Positions 1 to 10,029 of a stretch of 64,000 nucleotides of DNA are shown piece by piece. The stretch's first letter is position 1, and every line of letters starts with the position of its first letter. Source of the stretch: DATFVA01 sp963839165. Lineage in GTDB: Bacteria > Bacteroidota > Ignavibacteria > Ignavibacteriales > Ignavibacteriaceae. A model generated the notes under the pieces. It was given only the letters and a program-made list of their open reading frames with translations. It was not told the origin of the DNA and made no database searches. Both the position numbers and the translations under genes were made by a program. The stretch is from assembly GCA_963839165.1 (NCBI GenBank), contig CAWIUG010000005.1:868001-932000 (forward strand), in the 5' to 3' direction.

Positions 1-763
1 TTAAGTACTTTGTATTTATAGCTATAATATGGATATACGACTAAATAGTATATTAAATAAGTTATAAAATATTCAATAGGAAATAATTGGTAAGCATTTT
101 TAACACCATTACTCCATTTTTTAATTAATTCTAATTATTGTCACGTGCTGATTTTGATTTTTATGCCAAAGTATGACACTCTGATCTTTCATAATTCTAT
201 AACCACAATCTAATATCTTGCACGAAAGATAAGATTCTTCACCACCATACATATAATCATCTGGATAAAGACCTATTTCATCATATATCTTTTTTCTGTG
301 AAGTGAAATGCCGCCCATAAATAAATAAGTTTCTTTTTTCGATTTTTTAATAATATCAAATTCTGTATCTATTTCAGAAATCTCAGAAAAATCATTAACT
401 AATCAGTTATTACAGCAATATTATCACTCTGTTGAATAGCTTGAATTGCATTTTTATAGCATCTTTATGCAAGATTCCATCATTATCTACAAAGAAAATA
501 AATTCTCCATTGCAAAAACCTATACCTCGATTTCTTCCACCGGGACAACCATAATTTTTATCTAGCTGATAATACTTTATATCTGCATTTAAAGATGATA
601 TCTTTTGTCCAATTTTTTTATCATCAGACCCATTGTCTATAACAATAATTTCTATTTCGTGGTAACTCTGTTTTAATGCGCTATCAATTGCTCTAATTGT
701 TTCATTAGTCCTATTCCAGTTTAGGATCATAATACTTACAAGAGGTCGATAATTATTATTCAC
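1..763 (-). pseudogene. Family 2 glycosyltransferase, frameshifted
   Basis: Fragments in different frames together make a GT-A fold glycosyltransferase of family 2. The N-terminal part (410-763) begins with a VSIMILNWNR strand, then the IVIDNGSDD motif and FVDNDG, the usual DxD-type metal site. The C-terminal part (121-318) carries a GGEESYLSCK motif and ends at a typical ILWHKN segment. Frame changes lie near 430 and 320, and the gene probably continues to the window edge. It would transfer a sugar to a lipid-linked oligosaccharide at the cytoplasmic face of the inner membrane. It is the last gene of a broken surface-sugar cluster read on the minus strand. Whether the breaks are real decay or consensus errors cannot be told from the sequence alone. 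Confidence 0.7.
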
Positions 764-802
764 TTTTCATCTAATAATTTTTTTAGAAAGATTTTTACTC
801 CT

Positions 803-1801
803 CTAATATTTAATTTTATTTGTCAAATACCTTTTTAGCCTTAATGTATTCATTTTACGGAAGTGATCCCAAAAATCTTTTGAAGGTTTTATTTTCTTTG
901 TAATAATACTATTGTCGCTATTATTTACTCTTTCCTTATAGAATTTAACAATTAACGGAAAAATATTATATTCTAATAATAACTTTTTACGGGCAATATC
1001 CAGATAATCTTTTCTTTTGCTATATATCTGATTGGCATCTTTTAAAATGTTTTCAATCACAGTAAGAGATTCATTTATATTCTTAATATTTATATTTATA
1101 AAAGATATTTTCATTTGTAATAATCTTCTATATTCATACAACCGTAGTATATAGGAATCGTATATGCCAAAATAGGATCAGCAAATTTTTCAGTCCAATA
1201 ATCATTTATAGATGAATTCTCAATGCATATACTAAATTTATATCGTAATAATGCATCTGCCTTATCGTGAATAGGGTTAATATTTTTGCCAAAAAATTCT
1301 ATTTCTTTTTCGAAATATTTGTTAATTGTATCAAAAAAAATCATCCTTAAAGATCATGGTATTATTTTTTTGTTTGATGTAATGAAAGAGATTTTCTTAT
1401 CTTTTAATGGAGGATTTAGGTTATAAAGTTCATTATAATTATAAGCGTATGTATTATTATGAATATTCAAACCAAAATGCCATGGTAATGCCTGTTGTGT
1501 TATAAAATTAGCAGGATGATGGATTTGTGGATGTGAAGATATAATATAATCGAATTGATTTAGAAATTTAGTTGAGTACCTTCTGCTTGCTGGGGGTTCA
1601 CCACTATAAAGATTAACCCATTCTCACGACAACGTACTTCAACTTCGGAATTAATCGATTCATAAATGACAATAATATCCCAATTTTCTCCTAAAGACCC
1701 ATTTTCAAAAAAAACATATCCTTCTTTTTTTAAATTGTTTGGAAGTTGACGATAGAAGGTCTGAGACGTGGAAATGGCGTAAGAATATTTATTTTAATCA
1801 T
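803..1801 (-). pseudogene. Family 10 (fucosyltransferase-like) glycosyltransferase, frameshifted
   Basis: The segment at 1111-1344 has the signature of alpha-1,3-fucosyltransferases (GT10): FSICIENSS, then YWTEKFADPILAYTIPIYYG, the conserved GDP-sugar-binding block. Upstream, from an ATG at 1799-1801, there are N-terminal pieces in changing frames (INILTPFPR, then FFENGSLGENWDIIV, then FIVVNPQQAE) that fit the first half of a family 10 enzyme. The tail at 803-1141 is a lysine-rich C terminus. At least three frame changes are needed to join the parts. The likely donor is GDP-fucose or a related sugar. No gene for GDP-fucose synthesis is in the window. Confidence 0.65.
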
Positions 1802-2059
1802 ACTTTCATTTATCTAAGCTTTTTCACCAATATTTTATGATATAGAATGAAGTAAGAATATTTTACTATACCTTAAATATTTCACGCAATAGCATAAATA
1901 CATATTAATTTATTATAAATGGATTATAACTAGAGTATAGTTGTGAATTCATTTAATTTATCTTATACCATTACTTGATTTTTTAACTGTTAAAACTCTT
2001 TTCCCGACCATTTTTAGATGAAGAATTGAATTTGATATGATCCTTTTTATTAACATTTG

Positions 2060-2833
2060 ATCTGCATTTGGATCTTTAGGTTTATAAAGTAAAATCTCTG
2101 CACTTCAAATTCTTTTCTTAGATCCATTAAATATCTTTTCTTAGCATTCCCCTCCTATGCACCCATACCTTTTGGTCTTTCACCATTCTTGGTGATTTCC
2201 ACCCGAGATAAATAAATCCATCATGTAAAATTGGATTAGGAAAATTTTTATAAATTAACAACGAAAATATTGCTTGATCATGTTGATTCCTTATATCAAA
2301 AGCTTTTATATTCTTTTCAATCATAGCCACTTTCAGTGCTTCATTTAGTAATAATTTAATTATTCCTCTTTATTAAAGCCCATTATTCCTCCAGCTATTG
2401 TACCTTTACCAATCCTATATGAATAATCAACACCACACGCTCCACAGGTTTCTTTACTTGCTTCCCAACTAAAAACTGATAGTTGGGTACTAAGAAGTAT
2501 CCGTTTTCGATTAATTGCACATTTATAATCATATCCAATTTATCTAACACGCAAATACCTGCATCCAACCATATAACATTTTCAACTTCAATATTGTTAA
2601 TACACCAAATTTTCCAAGTATAATGCTTCCGCCAATGTTCGCAAAAAGGTGGAACTAAACGTACTTCAATATTAGCATTACTTAAAATCTTCAATGACTC
2701 TTCCTTTCAAACCAATATCATAAACAACTACAGTTGGATGATTTGGCCAATTACAATTAAGAGACCCAATCAAAGCAAAAAGAGATTCTGCGTATTTTTC
2801 TGATGCTGCAGTAATAATCGTTGTTTTTGTCAT
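2060..2833 (-). pseudogene. Putative glycosyltransferase (nucleotide-diphospho-sugar transferase fold), frameshifted
   Basis: The reading starts at an ATG at 2831-2833 with TIITAASEKYAESLFALIGSL, an opening typical of GT8-like and DUF1647-like transferases. It continues in another frame (2395-2694) with a VIWLDAGICVLDKLD segment that looks like the metal-binding aspartate region, and in a third frame (2127-2330) with a conserved HDQAIFSLLIYK motif and GFIYLGWKSPR. Three frames are needed for one protein. The family assignment is from motif layout only. It sits between a GT10-like gene and a Wzy-like gene, so a role in surface glycan assembly is likely. About 250 bases between 1802 and 2059 show no gene. 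Confidence 0.5.
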
Positions 2834-2914
2834 TTTTTGGATGTAGTCTTATATAATATTTTGTTTTTATTCTCAATGCGATATCATAGATTTCATTCTT
2901 AATATTTATGAGAA

Positions 2915-4162
2915 TTAAGTAGCGGTCCTCTTATTGACAAGAAAATAATTAGGCAAATATTTCTTATACAACATGTATATCAGCAAAATGAATAACACTT
3001 TTTGAAACAACGGAGCATAATTCATAAAATAAAATATTCCACCTATTAACATTTCACTTAAAAATAAAAGCATAAAATACGATGGAAGATGTTGAAGTCT
3101 TATTTTGCTTAAAAATATAAATATCAGAAAGCAAGTCAATGAGAGTACAATTGTTCCCCAATAACCAAAGTCCATAAAAAAACTACCTATAAAAGTTGGA
3201 AATACATTTAACGAAAAGCGTTGGTGGTAAAAGTTGAATTTGAAATGTGCAATACTTACACTATTACCAGGAAAAAAAATAGGGAAATTCATTCTTCCAC
3301 CATATGAACCTTCGTCAAATAAGGTAAAGAACTTTGAAAAGTTTATAAAGCCCTGACCATAATAATCAAGAATATTATTCACAATGCTTAAAGAACTCTA
3401 CTCGAAATCTCTCAATCGTTATAAAAAGTATAATAATCACGGATATAAATATTATGAAAGAACCCTTAAGTATAATTTTTCGTAGAATTTCTTTTTTTAA
3501 TAGACCCCTGAATAAAAAGTAATTGGTAATGAATAAAAGGATCCATTTAGGATTGAATCCCTACCTGCAATTGTCAAATTAGAAAATATAACAGAAAAAA
3601 GACACTTTGTGAAAAACCGCAAATATTATAAAAGCCAAGTACTTTTTTTAGGATAATAGTGAGATATGTAAAAGAAAAAAAAGATTCCTATTGGAAATAT
3701 AAGATCAGCAATATTTTTTATGTATGCAATTAATTCGCCTGTTCATCATTGTACAATTCGTTTTGATTATAAGCAAATCGAATTGTACCTATATTCATAT
3801 GAATAATTTGATTCAATAATAATAATGAGTCAATTATAGATATTGAACATAAAATAATAATAAGATAAAAAATATATTTTATCTTCTCATAGCGGATATA
3901 AGGGATTTTTACGTTAATTGATTTTTCAAAATGATAAAAACCTTCTATAAAATAAAATAATACAAATAAATAGATAAATTACTGAATGAAGGGATATATC
4001 TACACTTTTGTAATTGTTAAAATTAATGAGGTACAAGTAACTAGCGACTATAGTAGCAAAAAAGTACAGTCCAGTTATGGAAAATGTTAACATTACTTCT
4101 TGTCTGACTCTATAATATTTTAAGATTAAAATGCCAAACAGAAAGGGATACAATAAAATCAT
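2915..4162 (-). pseudogene. Oligosaccharide repeat-unit polymerase (Wzy-like), frameshifted
   Basis: Two hydrophobic fragments flank a region of broken frames. The N-terminal part (3926-4162) has three membrane segments, and the C-terminal part (2915-3382) has a periplasmic-loop-like stretch (GGRMNFPIFFPGNSVS, FYHQRFSLNVFPTF) and several more membrane helices. This layout, together with its place among glycosyltransferases and a flippase, fits a Wzy-type polymerase of the O-antigen/EpsG class. Sequence identity in Wzy proteins is always low, so the name rests on context and topology. The middle (3383-3925) is hydrophobic in more than one frame and contains in-frame stops. Confidence 0.55.
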
Positions 4163-4173
4163 TAAAGTTTTAT

Positions 4174-5333
4174 TTAGTTTATGTTTAAATAAAAATTATC
4201 CCATTTATCAGTTAACTTTTCACTATCCAAGAGGTTTTTAATAATTCTATTATTATGATTTTTTTCTTCAGTAGAAAGTGGTTGACAAAACTCAGCAAAT
4301 GATAATTTGCCAACCTCCCTAGAATTATATATTACGGTATTCAAATTCTGAAAGTGTTTATAATTTTTGCCTGATAAAAAAATTTTTTTGCCTTGTATTA
4401 AAAGCAAGTATATTGCGCCTAATCCTGATTGAGTTTCCATCGAACTTATATATATATCGAATTTTTCCATGAAATTATAATATTGTTCCTTTGTCCATAA
4501 GGTGGTATGTGCCGTAAATTTTGTATTTAAAAATTTTATTCGCAAATTTTATATAATTTATGTTTTCGATCGTAATTACTTCCATAATTTAACATGGTAA
4601 TTTATCGTTAGATTTTCTGCACCATAATTTTTTAGTTTTTCTATATCAGAATAATATGATTGAAGGCATCTTCCACTATTACCTAATAATATTTTTGTAA
4701 TATCACTATTATTCCTCGTCTTTAATAATTATAGTCTTTGCAATCAATGATAAATCAGTGAAATACGGAATAAAATGTGTATTTAAAAGATTATAACTCT
4801 TTATTAAATGTTTACAATCAGGTTCCATTGTACAGCATATATTCGAATAGTTTTGATATATTTTTTTATATAAAAACTTTGTGAATTTATTTTTCAAAGA
4901 ATTTATATCTTGTGGATCATAAATGGAACCCCAACACACCCAATTTTTGTTTAATGTTTTTTTTACGACTAAAGAGGAAATAGAAGACAGTAGAATAATT
5001 TGAATGAAGAATTATGGTTGGGTTAGTTAATGCGTCTATATAATTTAATAATTCAATTTCAAAGTTGCTAAAATTAGTTTTTAAATATTTATGAAATAAT
5101 TTTGATATTAGTATTGTTTTTTTTGATGAACTTTTTTCAGAAATATATTCGTACAAAGTATAATTATTTTTCTCAAATAAATTATTAAAATGAGTTTTAG
5201 TTACTTCATTAGTACCTACCACAATAAAATAATTCTTTAATTTTGAAGACTTAATTATACAATCAATCATATCTATAGTGTGGAAATAAGCATCTGCCTT
5301 AAAAATATGATAAATTATTTGTATCACTAACAT
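4174..5333 (-). pseudogene. WecF-like 4-acetamido-4,6-dideoxygalactosyl transferase (GT56), frameshifted
   Basis: Three fragments in different frames line up in order with WecF (TDP-Fuc4NAc:lipid II transferase). The first (4917-5333) opens with IIYHIFKADAYFH and has NYFIVVGTNEVT and NPTIILHSNYS. The second (4709-4939) has a CWGSIYDP motif followed by a membrane-associated helix, then TMEPDCKHLI and THFIPYFTD. The third (4174-4545) has DIYISSMETQSGLGAIYLLL, which matches the LGYF...GIGTLCLLIQAG region of WecF. The donor would be a dTDP-4-amino-4,6-dideoxyhexose, which fits the VioA-like aminotransferase and NeuD-type acetyltransferase upstream. The similarity is recognised from memory of the family and should be confirmed by a profile search. 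Confidence 0.6.
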
Positions 5334-5434
5334 CCATATGGCTTTTAGTATTTATTTTCCATAGTCTTGATTCAATAAAGTTATTTATTAAAATGTTATT
5401 TAACTGATTCTACCTGTGCAATATTTTTTATCCA

Positions 5435-6069
5435 TTAGAATGGTTCAACTTCTTTTATCACTTTTGCAGGAACACCAACAGCGATTGAATTATCAGGTAT
5501 ATCTTTATTTACTACACTACCTGCACCTATAATGCAATTTTTGCCGATCTTAATTTTGGGTATATATAACTGCGCCAGTGCCTATTGAGGTAAAATCACC
5601 AACCGACACATTTCCGGTAATGCATACATTGGGTGAGATCTCACAATATTTACCTATTGCAACATTATGATGGAGGTTCACTCGATTATTAATCAAACTA
5701 CCTTCTCCAATTTTAACATCATTAGAAATGTAAACATTATGCATTATATTTAATCCAGTTTCAAGTATAACATTATAATTACCTATAATACTACGCTTAG
5801 ATATCACTGAAATTAATTCCCATCCTAAAAGTTTAAATCTTATCACTTAATCTTCTTCTGTGTATCGGGTTTCCAATCCCTAGAGCAAATCTTTTGATTT
5901 TTAGTCTACTCATTTCATCGATTTTTCTGATTATTAGATATTTGTCATAAAGCTTATCTGGTATATCATCAGAAATATCATCATAAAAGAATATTTCTTC
6001 CTCGCAATTATTCTTTTCAAGCACATCTAATAGTTCTATTGCGTGCCCTTTAGCTCCAATTATTATCAT
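5435..6069 (-). pseudogene. NeuD/PglD-type sugar O- or N-acetyltransferase, frameshifted
   Basis: The protein begins with MIIIGAKGHAIELLDVLE, the Rossmann-like PglD_N domain of the NeuD/PglD/VioB family. It continues in a second frame with a left-handed beta-helix of hexapeptide repeats (IGNYNVILETG, IGEGSLINNRVNLHHNVAIGKYC, VSVGDFTSIGTGAVI). The last coil and the usual end (IGAGSVVNKDIPDNSIAVGVPAKVI) lie in a third frame that stops at 5435. Frame changes are near 5840 and 5555. The conserved catalytic histidine is in the NLHHNVAIG stretch. It lies just after a VioA-like aminotransferase, so the probable substrate is a dTDP-4-amino-4,6-dideoxyhexose, as for VioB. Confidence 0.75.
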
Positions 6070-6100
6070 TTATTATTATTGCTTTTGTTTTAGAATAATT

Positions 6101-7202
6101 CTAATTATTTCCATTTACATTATCAACAGAAAGAGTTCCATAAATTGGCAAACACAAAACCTGCTCACCAATTTTATTTGCAATTGGTAAATTTCCTTTT
6201 GCAGCACTTGGTAAACTTCTGTAAGTTGGCATATCGCTTATTAACGGATAAAAATATCGTCGTGCATAAATATTATTATTCTTCAATTCATCATAAACCT
6301 TTTCTCTGTTTGCATCAAATTCAGCTTCTTCAATTAAAACAGGGAAATAACCATAATTGTATTTGTATCCGTCAAAGTCATCAAACACTTTAATGCCTTT
6401 TATAGTCTTTAAGCAACTCAAAATAAGTCTCTGCAACTTTTTTTCTATTTGCTATTTCCTCTTCTACAATTTCAAGACTAAGTAAACCAATTACGCTCTG
6501 GAATTCATTCATCTTTCCATTTATGCCTGGTGCAGTCACTGTAAGCTCATCTGCAAAACCAAAATTTTTAAGATAGTCAATTCTTTTTTTAAGTTTTTCA
6601 TCTTTAGAAATTATTGCACCGCCTTCAAAGGTCGTAAATAATTTGGTTCCGTGAAAACTAAGCACTGACATATCCCCTTCCAGAAATAAATTTTTATCAT
6701 TCATTTTTATACCAAAAGCATGTGCAGCATCATAAATAACTTTTAATCCGTATTTATCTGCAATAGCTTGTATTTTTTCTGTATCACATGGATGTCCGTA
6801 AACATGAACAGGCATAATCGCAGTAGTTTTGGGTGTAATAAGAGCTTCAATTTTATCAGGATCAATATTTAAGGTTTCTTCTTCAATATCACAGAAAACA
6901 GGAGTAATTCCGTTCCATTTTAATGCGTGCGTTGTTGCAACAAAACTAAAAGGAGTTGTAATAACTTCACCTGTAATGCGTAATGCCTGTAATCCAACTA
7001 CAAGTGCTAGAGTAGCATTGGCAAATAAATTTACATGTTCAACATCCAAATATTCTGCTAATTCTTTTTCAAACTGCTGATGAAAAGGTCCGTTGTTAGT
7101 AAGAATCTTGTTTTTCCAAATCTCTTCCAAATACGGCTGCAACTTTTCCAATGGAGGAAGATTTGGCCGGGTAACATAAATAGGATCTTTAATAGTCTTC
7201 AT
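6101..7202 (-). pseudogene. DegT/DnrJ/EryC1/StrS aminotransferase (VioA-like), frameshifted
   Basis: This is a PLP-dependent sugar aminotransferase of about 360 residues. The first 270 residues (6390-7202) run from YVTRPNLPPLE through LTNNGPFHQQFE and VITTPFSFVATTHALKWNG to the PLP lysine in SFHGTKLFTTFEGGA. A frame change near 6420 moves the reading to 6101-6436, which gives the normal C terminus (NNIYARRYFYPLISDMPTY, VLCLPIYGTL). The pattern is close to VioA-type enzymes that make dTDP-4-amino-4,6-dideoxyglucose. With the NeuD-like acetyltransferase downstream it would supply dTDP-Qui4NAc or Fuc4NAc for the WecF-like transferase. A single indel breaks the gene. Confidence 0.8.
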
Positions 7203-7207
7203 TAAAA

Positions 7208-8650
7208 TTATTTTCTAAAAAATTTTGTTATAATGATTTCTTTTATTTCTATATAAGGTTCAGGTTTAAGAATTTCAGATATCGAAAATACTAATATAGT
7301 TCCAAGTAATAACTGTCCTATTAAAAGTATGATTGGTAATGTATTTATAAATAAACTAGGAATATATAATGCTAAGCCAATAAATACAGAGATTAAAAAT
7401 CCAGGTGTAATATCTTTTATTTGCTCTAAAACGTTATAATTAATCATTATCCCTGCATATCTGCTGTTTAGATAAAAGCAGACGAATGAATGTATAATCA
7501 TTCCTATTATCATTGGTATAATTCCCCATATTATACCTGTCACGATGACAGGAATTACAAGTATTTTTTTAATTACCTCGAGCTTTAAGATATAGGTCAG
7601 ATCTTCCTTTTACATTAAGTACATTTAGGTTTAATGAATGAAGCGGGTATAACATTAAAGAAAAACATAATAGTTGTAAGTATATAACAGATTGTAGCCA
7701 TTTTGCTCCAATTAAAGTTAAAATTAATGGTTTAGCCACTGCCGCCATTATCATCATTAGAATAAATGTAATAAACATCGTGTTCTTAATTAATTTCTTG
7801 AATCCTGATTTTAATGCGGCAGGATCATCCTGAATTTTTGATAAAGCTGGATAGCTGACTCTTTGAATTATTCCATTAACATTTGATGAAGGAAGATTTC
7901 CAAAACTAAGAGCTCTTGTATAATAGCCAAGCTGCTGCGCTGAAAAATATTTTCCAATCACCAGATAATATATATTCTCGAAAGATTGTATGTAAAAGCC
8001 CTGAGACAAGAAGCTTAGATCCAAAACCAAAAAGTTCTTTGAAGGATTCTTTACTAAAAATAAGATTGGCCTCCATTTATGCCACACCCATAAAAGTATT
8101 ATTCGAAATAAATTATTTGTCAATGACCGCCAAACCAGGCTCCATACACCAAAACCAATAAAAGCCAGATAAATCGAAATAGCACCCGAAATGGTATTGG
8201 CTACTGCAGAAATTTTTGTTTGAGTTTTAATATCGATCTCTTTTGTTAGTTGTGCACCTTGCACAATACCAAATCTATTAATTACAACAACAAGCCCTAA
8301 TACTTTAATAATATTGATTAATACTGCCTGATTAAAAAAGGAGGATATCAATCCTGCAGAAAGAAAAGGATGATATAGAATATAACAGCAATAAAAATAT
8401 TAAAATAGAATACTGTACTATAATCTTTGTCATTACAGTCATTTTTTCTAATAAGTGCCTGGGTAAATCCACTATCAACAAAAGATTGAGCAATTGCGAT
8501 GAAAATTGTAATCATCCCAATTAACCCGAATTCACTCGGTTCAAGTAAACGGGCAAGTATAATCCCTACAACAAAAGTTACGATTTGAGTGTAACCATTA
8601 TCAATGAGGCTCCACGTAATGCCTGTAATCGTTTCTTGTTTAAGGGACAA
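7208..8650 (-). pseudogene. MOP-superfamily polysaccharide flippase (WzxC-like), two frameshifts
   Basis: Three consecutive fragments form one flippase of about 480 residues. The start (8348-8650) has the family opening LKQETITGITWSLIDNGYTQ and ILARLLEPSEFGLIG. The middle (7569-8351) has multiple membrane helices and the conserved FLSQGFYIQSFENIYYLVIGK and YYTRALSFGNLPSS stretches. The end (7208-7543) has the last helices. The junction near 8370 and the one near 7585 are single-base changes; at the second, an extra G gives KARGN-stop instead of LEVIKKIL. The family (Polysacc_synt_3, like WzxC and TuaB) moves lipid-linked oligosaccharides across the inner membrane. It is the first gene of the broken cluster. 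Confidence 0.8.
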
Positions 8651-8901
8651 AAGAAACCCCTACCAATTTTTCATTAGTTATATTGCTAATTTATTTAAAA
8701 TGGAATTTAATAATTTAACTTTCAACTACGAATTAATTGTTTCCAAAGAAGACAGTTAGGGGGATTGGAATGATTCATTACTCCCTGATCGTACAATTCT
8801 TAAGCAAACTTCCGGGGGATGTTTTTCTCTTTTTAGAGATGTACTCAGCCAATCCACATCTAATTTAAATTCCACCCCTTCAAAACTTTTAACTTTCTGC
8901 T

Positions 8902-9654
8902 TTAAGTTTGAAAGCTTGCAATAAACCCGAAGTTTTTGGGCACTTCTTTATTATAGCTAACCGGGGTGCCGTCCTTATTCACAAAAAAGCCGCCTGCAGC
9001 TGCCAGAATTGCATGTCCTGCGGCGGTATCCCATTCCCAGGTCGGTCCGCTTCTGAAATAGATCTCTGCTTTGCCTTCTGCAACCATACAAATCTTAAGC
9101 GAGCTTCCGCGGGATGTTTTTTCTTTTATCTTAAATCTGTTGTAGAATGTCTCTTCTTCTTCACCTGAGTGCGACTTGCTCTGAACGACGGTAAGTTCAT
9201 CATTCGGCTTCTTTGTGCTTACCTTAATTTTCTTTGTGTTTCCGTTGATCCTTTTGAAGCTTCCGTCATCAATGCTTCCGTAAAATGTTTCGCCGGTAAC
9301 GGGAACGTGGATTACACCGGCAACAGGCTTTTGATTTTTGATTAAGGCGATGTTGACAGTGAAGTCGCCGTTCCTTTTGATAAACTCTTTCGTTCCGTCG
9401 AGGGGATCGACGAGGAAATACTCTTTCCAGTACCGGCGCTCTTTATAGTCAACTCCCTGCCCTTCTTCAGATAAAACCGGGATCCCGCTAAAGTTTTCTG
9501 CTAATTCTTTGACAATGTAATTGTGAGATTTCTTATCGGCTGCTGTAAGAGGAGAATTGTCTTCTTTGATCTTTACGCCGAAATCTTCCTGGTTGTAAAC
9601 ATCGAGAATAAGTGAGCCGGCTGTTTCCGCAATCGATATCAGTTTCTCGAGCAT
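8902..9654 (-). CDS. cysQ: 3'(2'),5'-bisphosphate nucleotidase
   Basis: CysQ removes the 3'-phosphate from PAP, a by-product of sulfate assimilation and sulfation. The 250-residue protein has the full inositol-monophosphatase-superfamily set: an EE pair in VLSEEGQG, the metal site DPLDGTKEF at residues 83-91, and WEWDTAAGHAIL near 207-218. The length is normal. The start at 9654 gives the usual LISIAETAGSLIL opening. It is the first intact gene after the broken sugar cluster. In several bacteria cysQ sits beside sulfated-polysaccharide or sulfate-assimilation genes, but none is visible next to it here. The 250 bases after it (8651-8901) hold only a short reading frame without a start. Confidence 0.93.
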   Translation of the reverse strand: MLEKLISIAETAGSLILDVYNQEDFGVKIKEDNSPLTAADKKSHNYIVKELAENFSGIPVLSEEGQGVDYKERRYWKEYFLVDPLDGTKEFIKRNGDFTVNIALIKNQKPVAGVIHVPVTGETFYGSIDDGSFKRINGNTKKIKVSTKKPNDELTVVQSKSHSGEEEETFYNRFKIKEKTSRGSSLKICMVAEGKAEIYFRSGPTWEWDTAAGHAILAAAGGFFVNKDGTPVSYNKEVPKNFGFIASFQT

Positions 9655-10029
9655 TAGTGTCAGATTGTATAAACGTACTTTATATATGTTATCACCTTTT
9701 TTTATAGCTTCGCCGGGTCACTCCCATAAATGGAATAACAAATTACAGCTTGTACTGAAAAAGTTACTGAAGTAGTCCTGTGGCCCTGTCAAAACTTCTT
9801 GAATTTTGACAGGGTAGATTCCCTTAAAAGAGAATTATTAATATATTAAAAATTTTGGTAATATTTGGGCAAAAATTGAGCCATAGAAGACAAGGAAAAA
9901 GGCAAAAGTAAAAAGTAAAACCAGTAGAAAAATTACATCGCGTGTACTAAGAAGACAATAAGGGTATGCCTGATAAAACATCAAGGGAAAGGTGTATGTT
10001 GTATAAAGTTTTTACCCCTTTCTTACCAT
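9655..10029. other. Intergenic region between cysQ and a T9SS protein gene
   Basis: I see no gene in these 375 bases. The notable item is an 11-bp perfect hairpin at 9784-9814, listed separately. The rest is AT-rich with poly-A stretches near 9880-9920. Confidence 0.6.
9784..9814. terminator. Perfect hairpin, likely terminator of the T9SS gene upstream on the minus strand
   Basis: CCCTGTCAAAA and TTTTGACAGGG form an 11-bp perfect inverted repeat around a 9-base loop. The hairpin lies about 215 bases after the end of the minus-strand gene at 10030. The T/A runs are inside the stem and there is no strong T tract after it, so a terminator role is only probable; a protein-binding palindrome is the alternative. 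Confidence 0.45.

Noticed and set aside
8700..8890. Short minus-strand frame after cysQ (VKSFEGVEFKLDVDWL...) as a gene
   Set aside because: About 45 codons, no start codon and no family that I recognise. A partial similarity of TAAGCAAACTTCCGGGGGATG to a piece of cysQ is too short to call a duplication.
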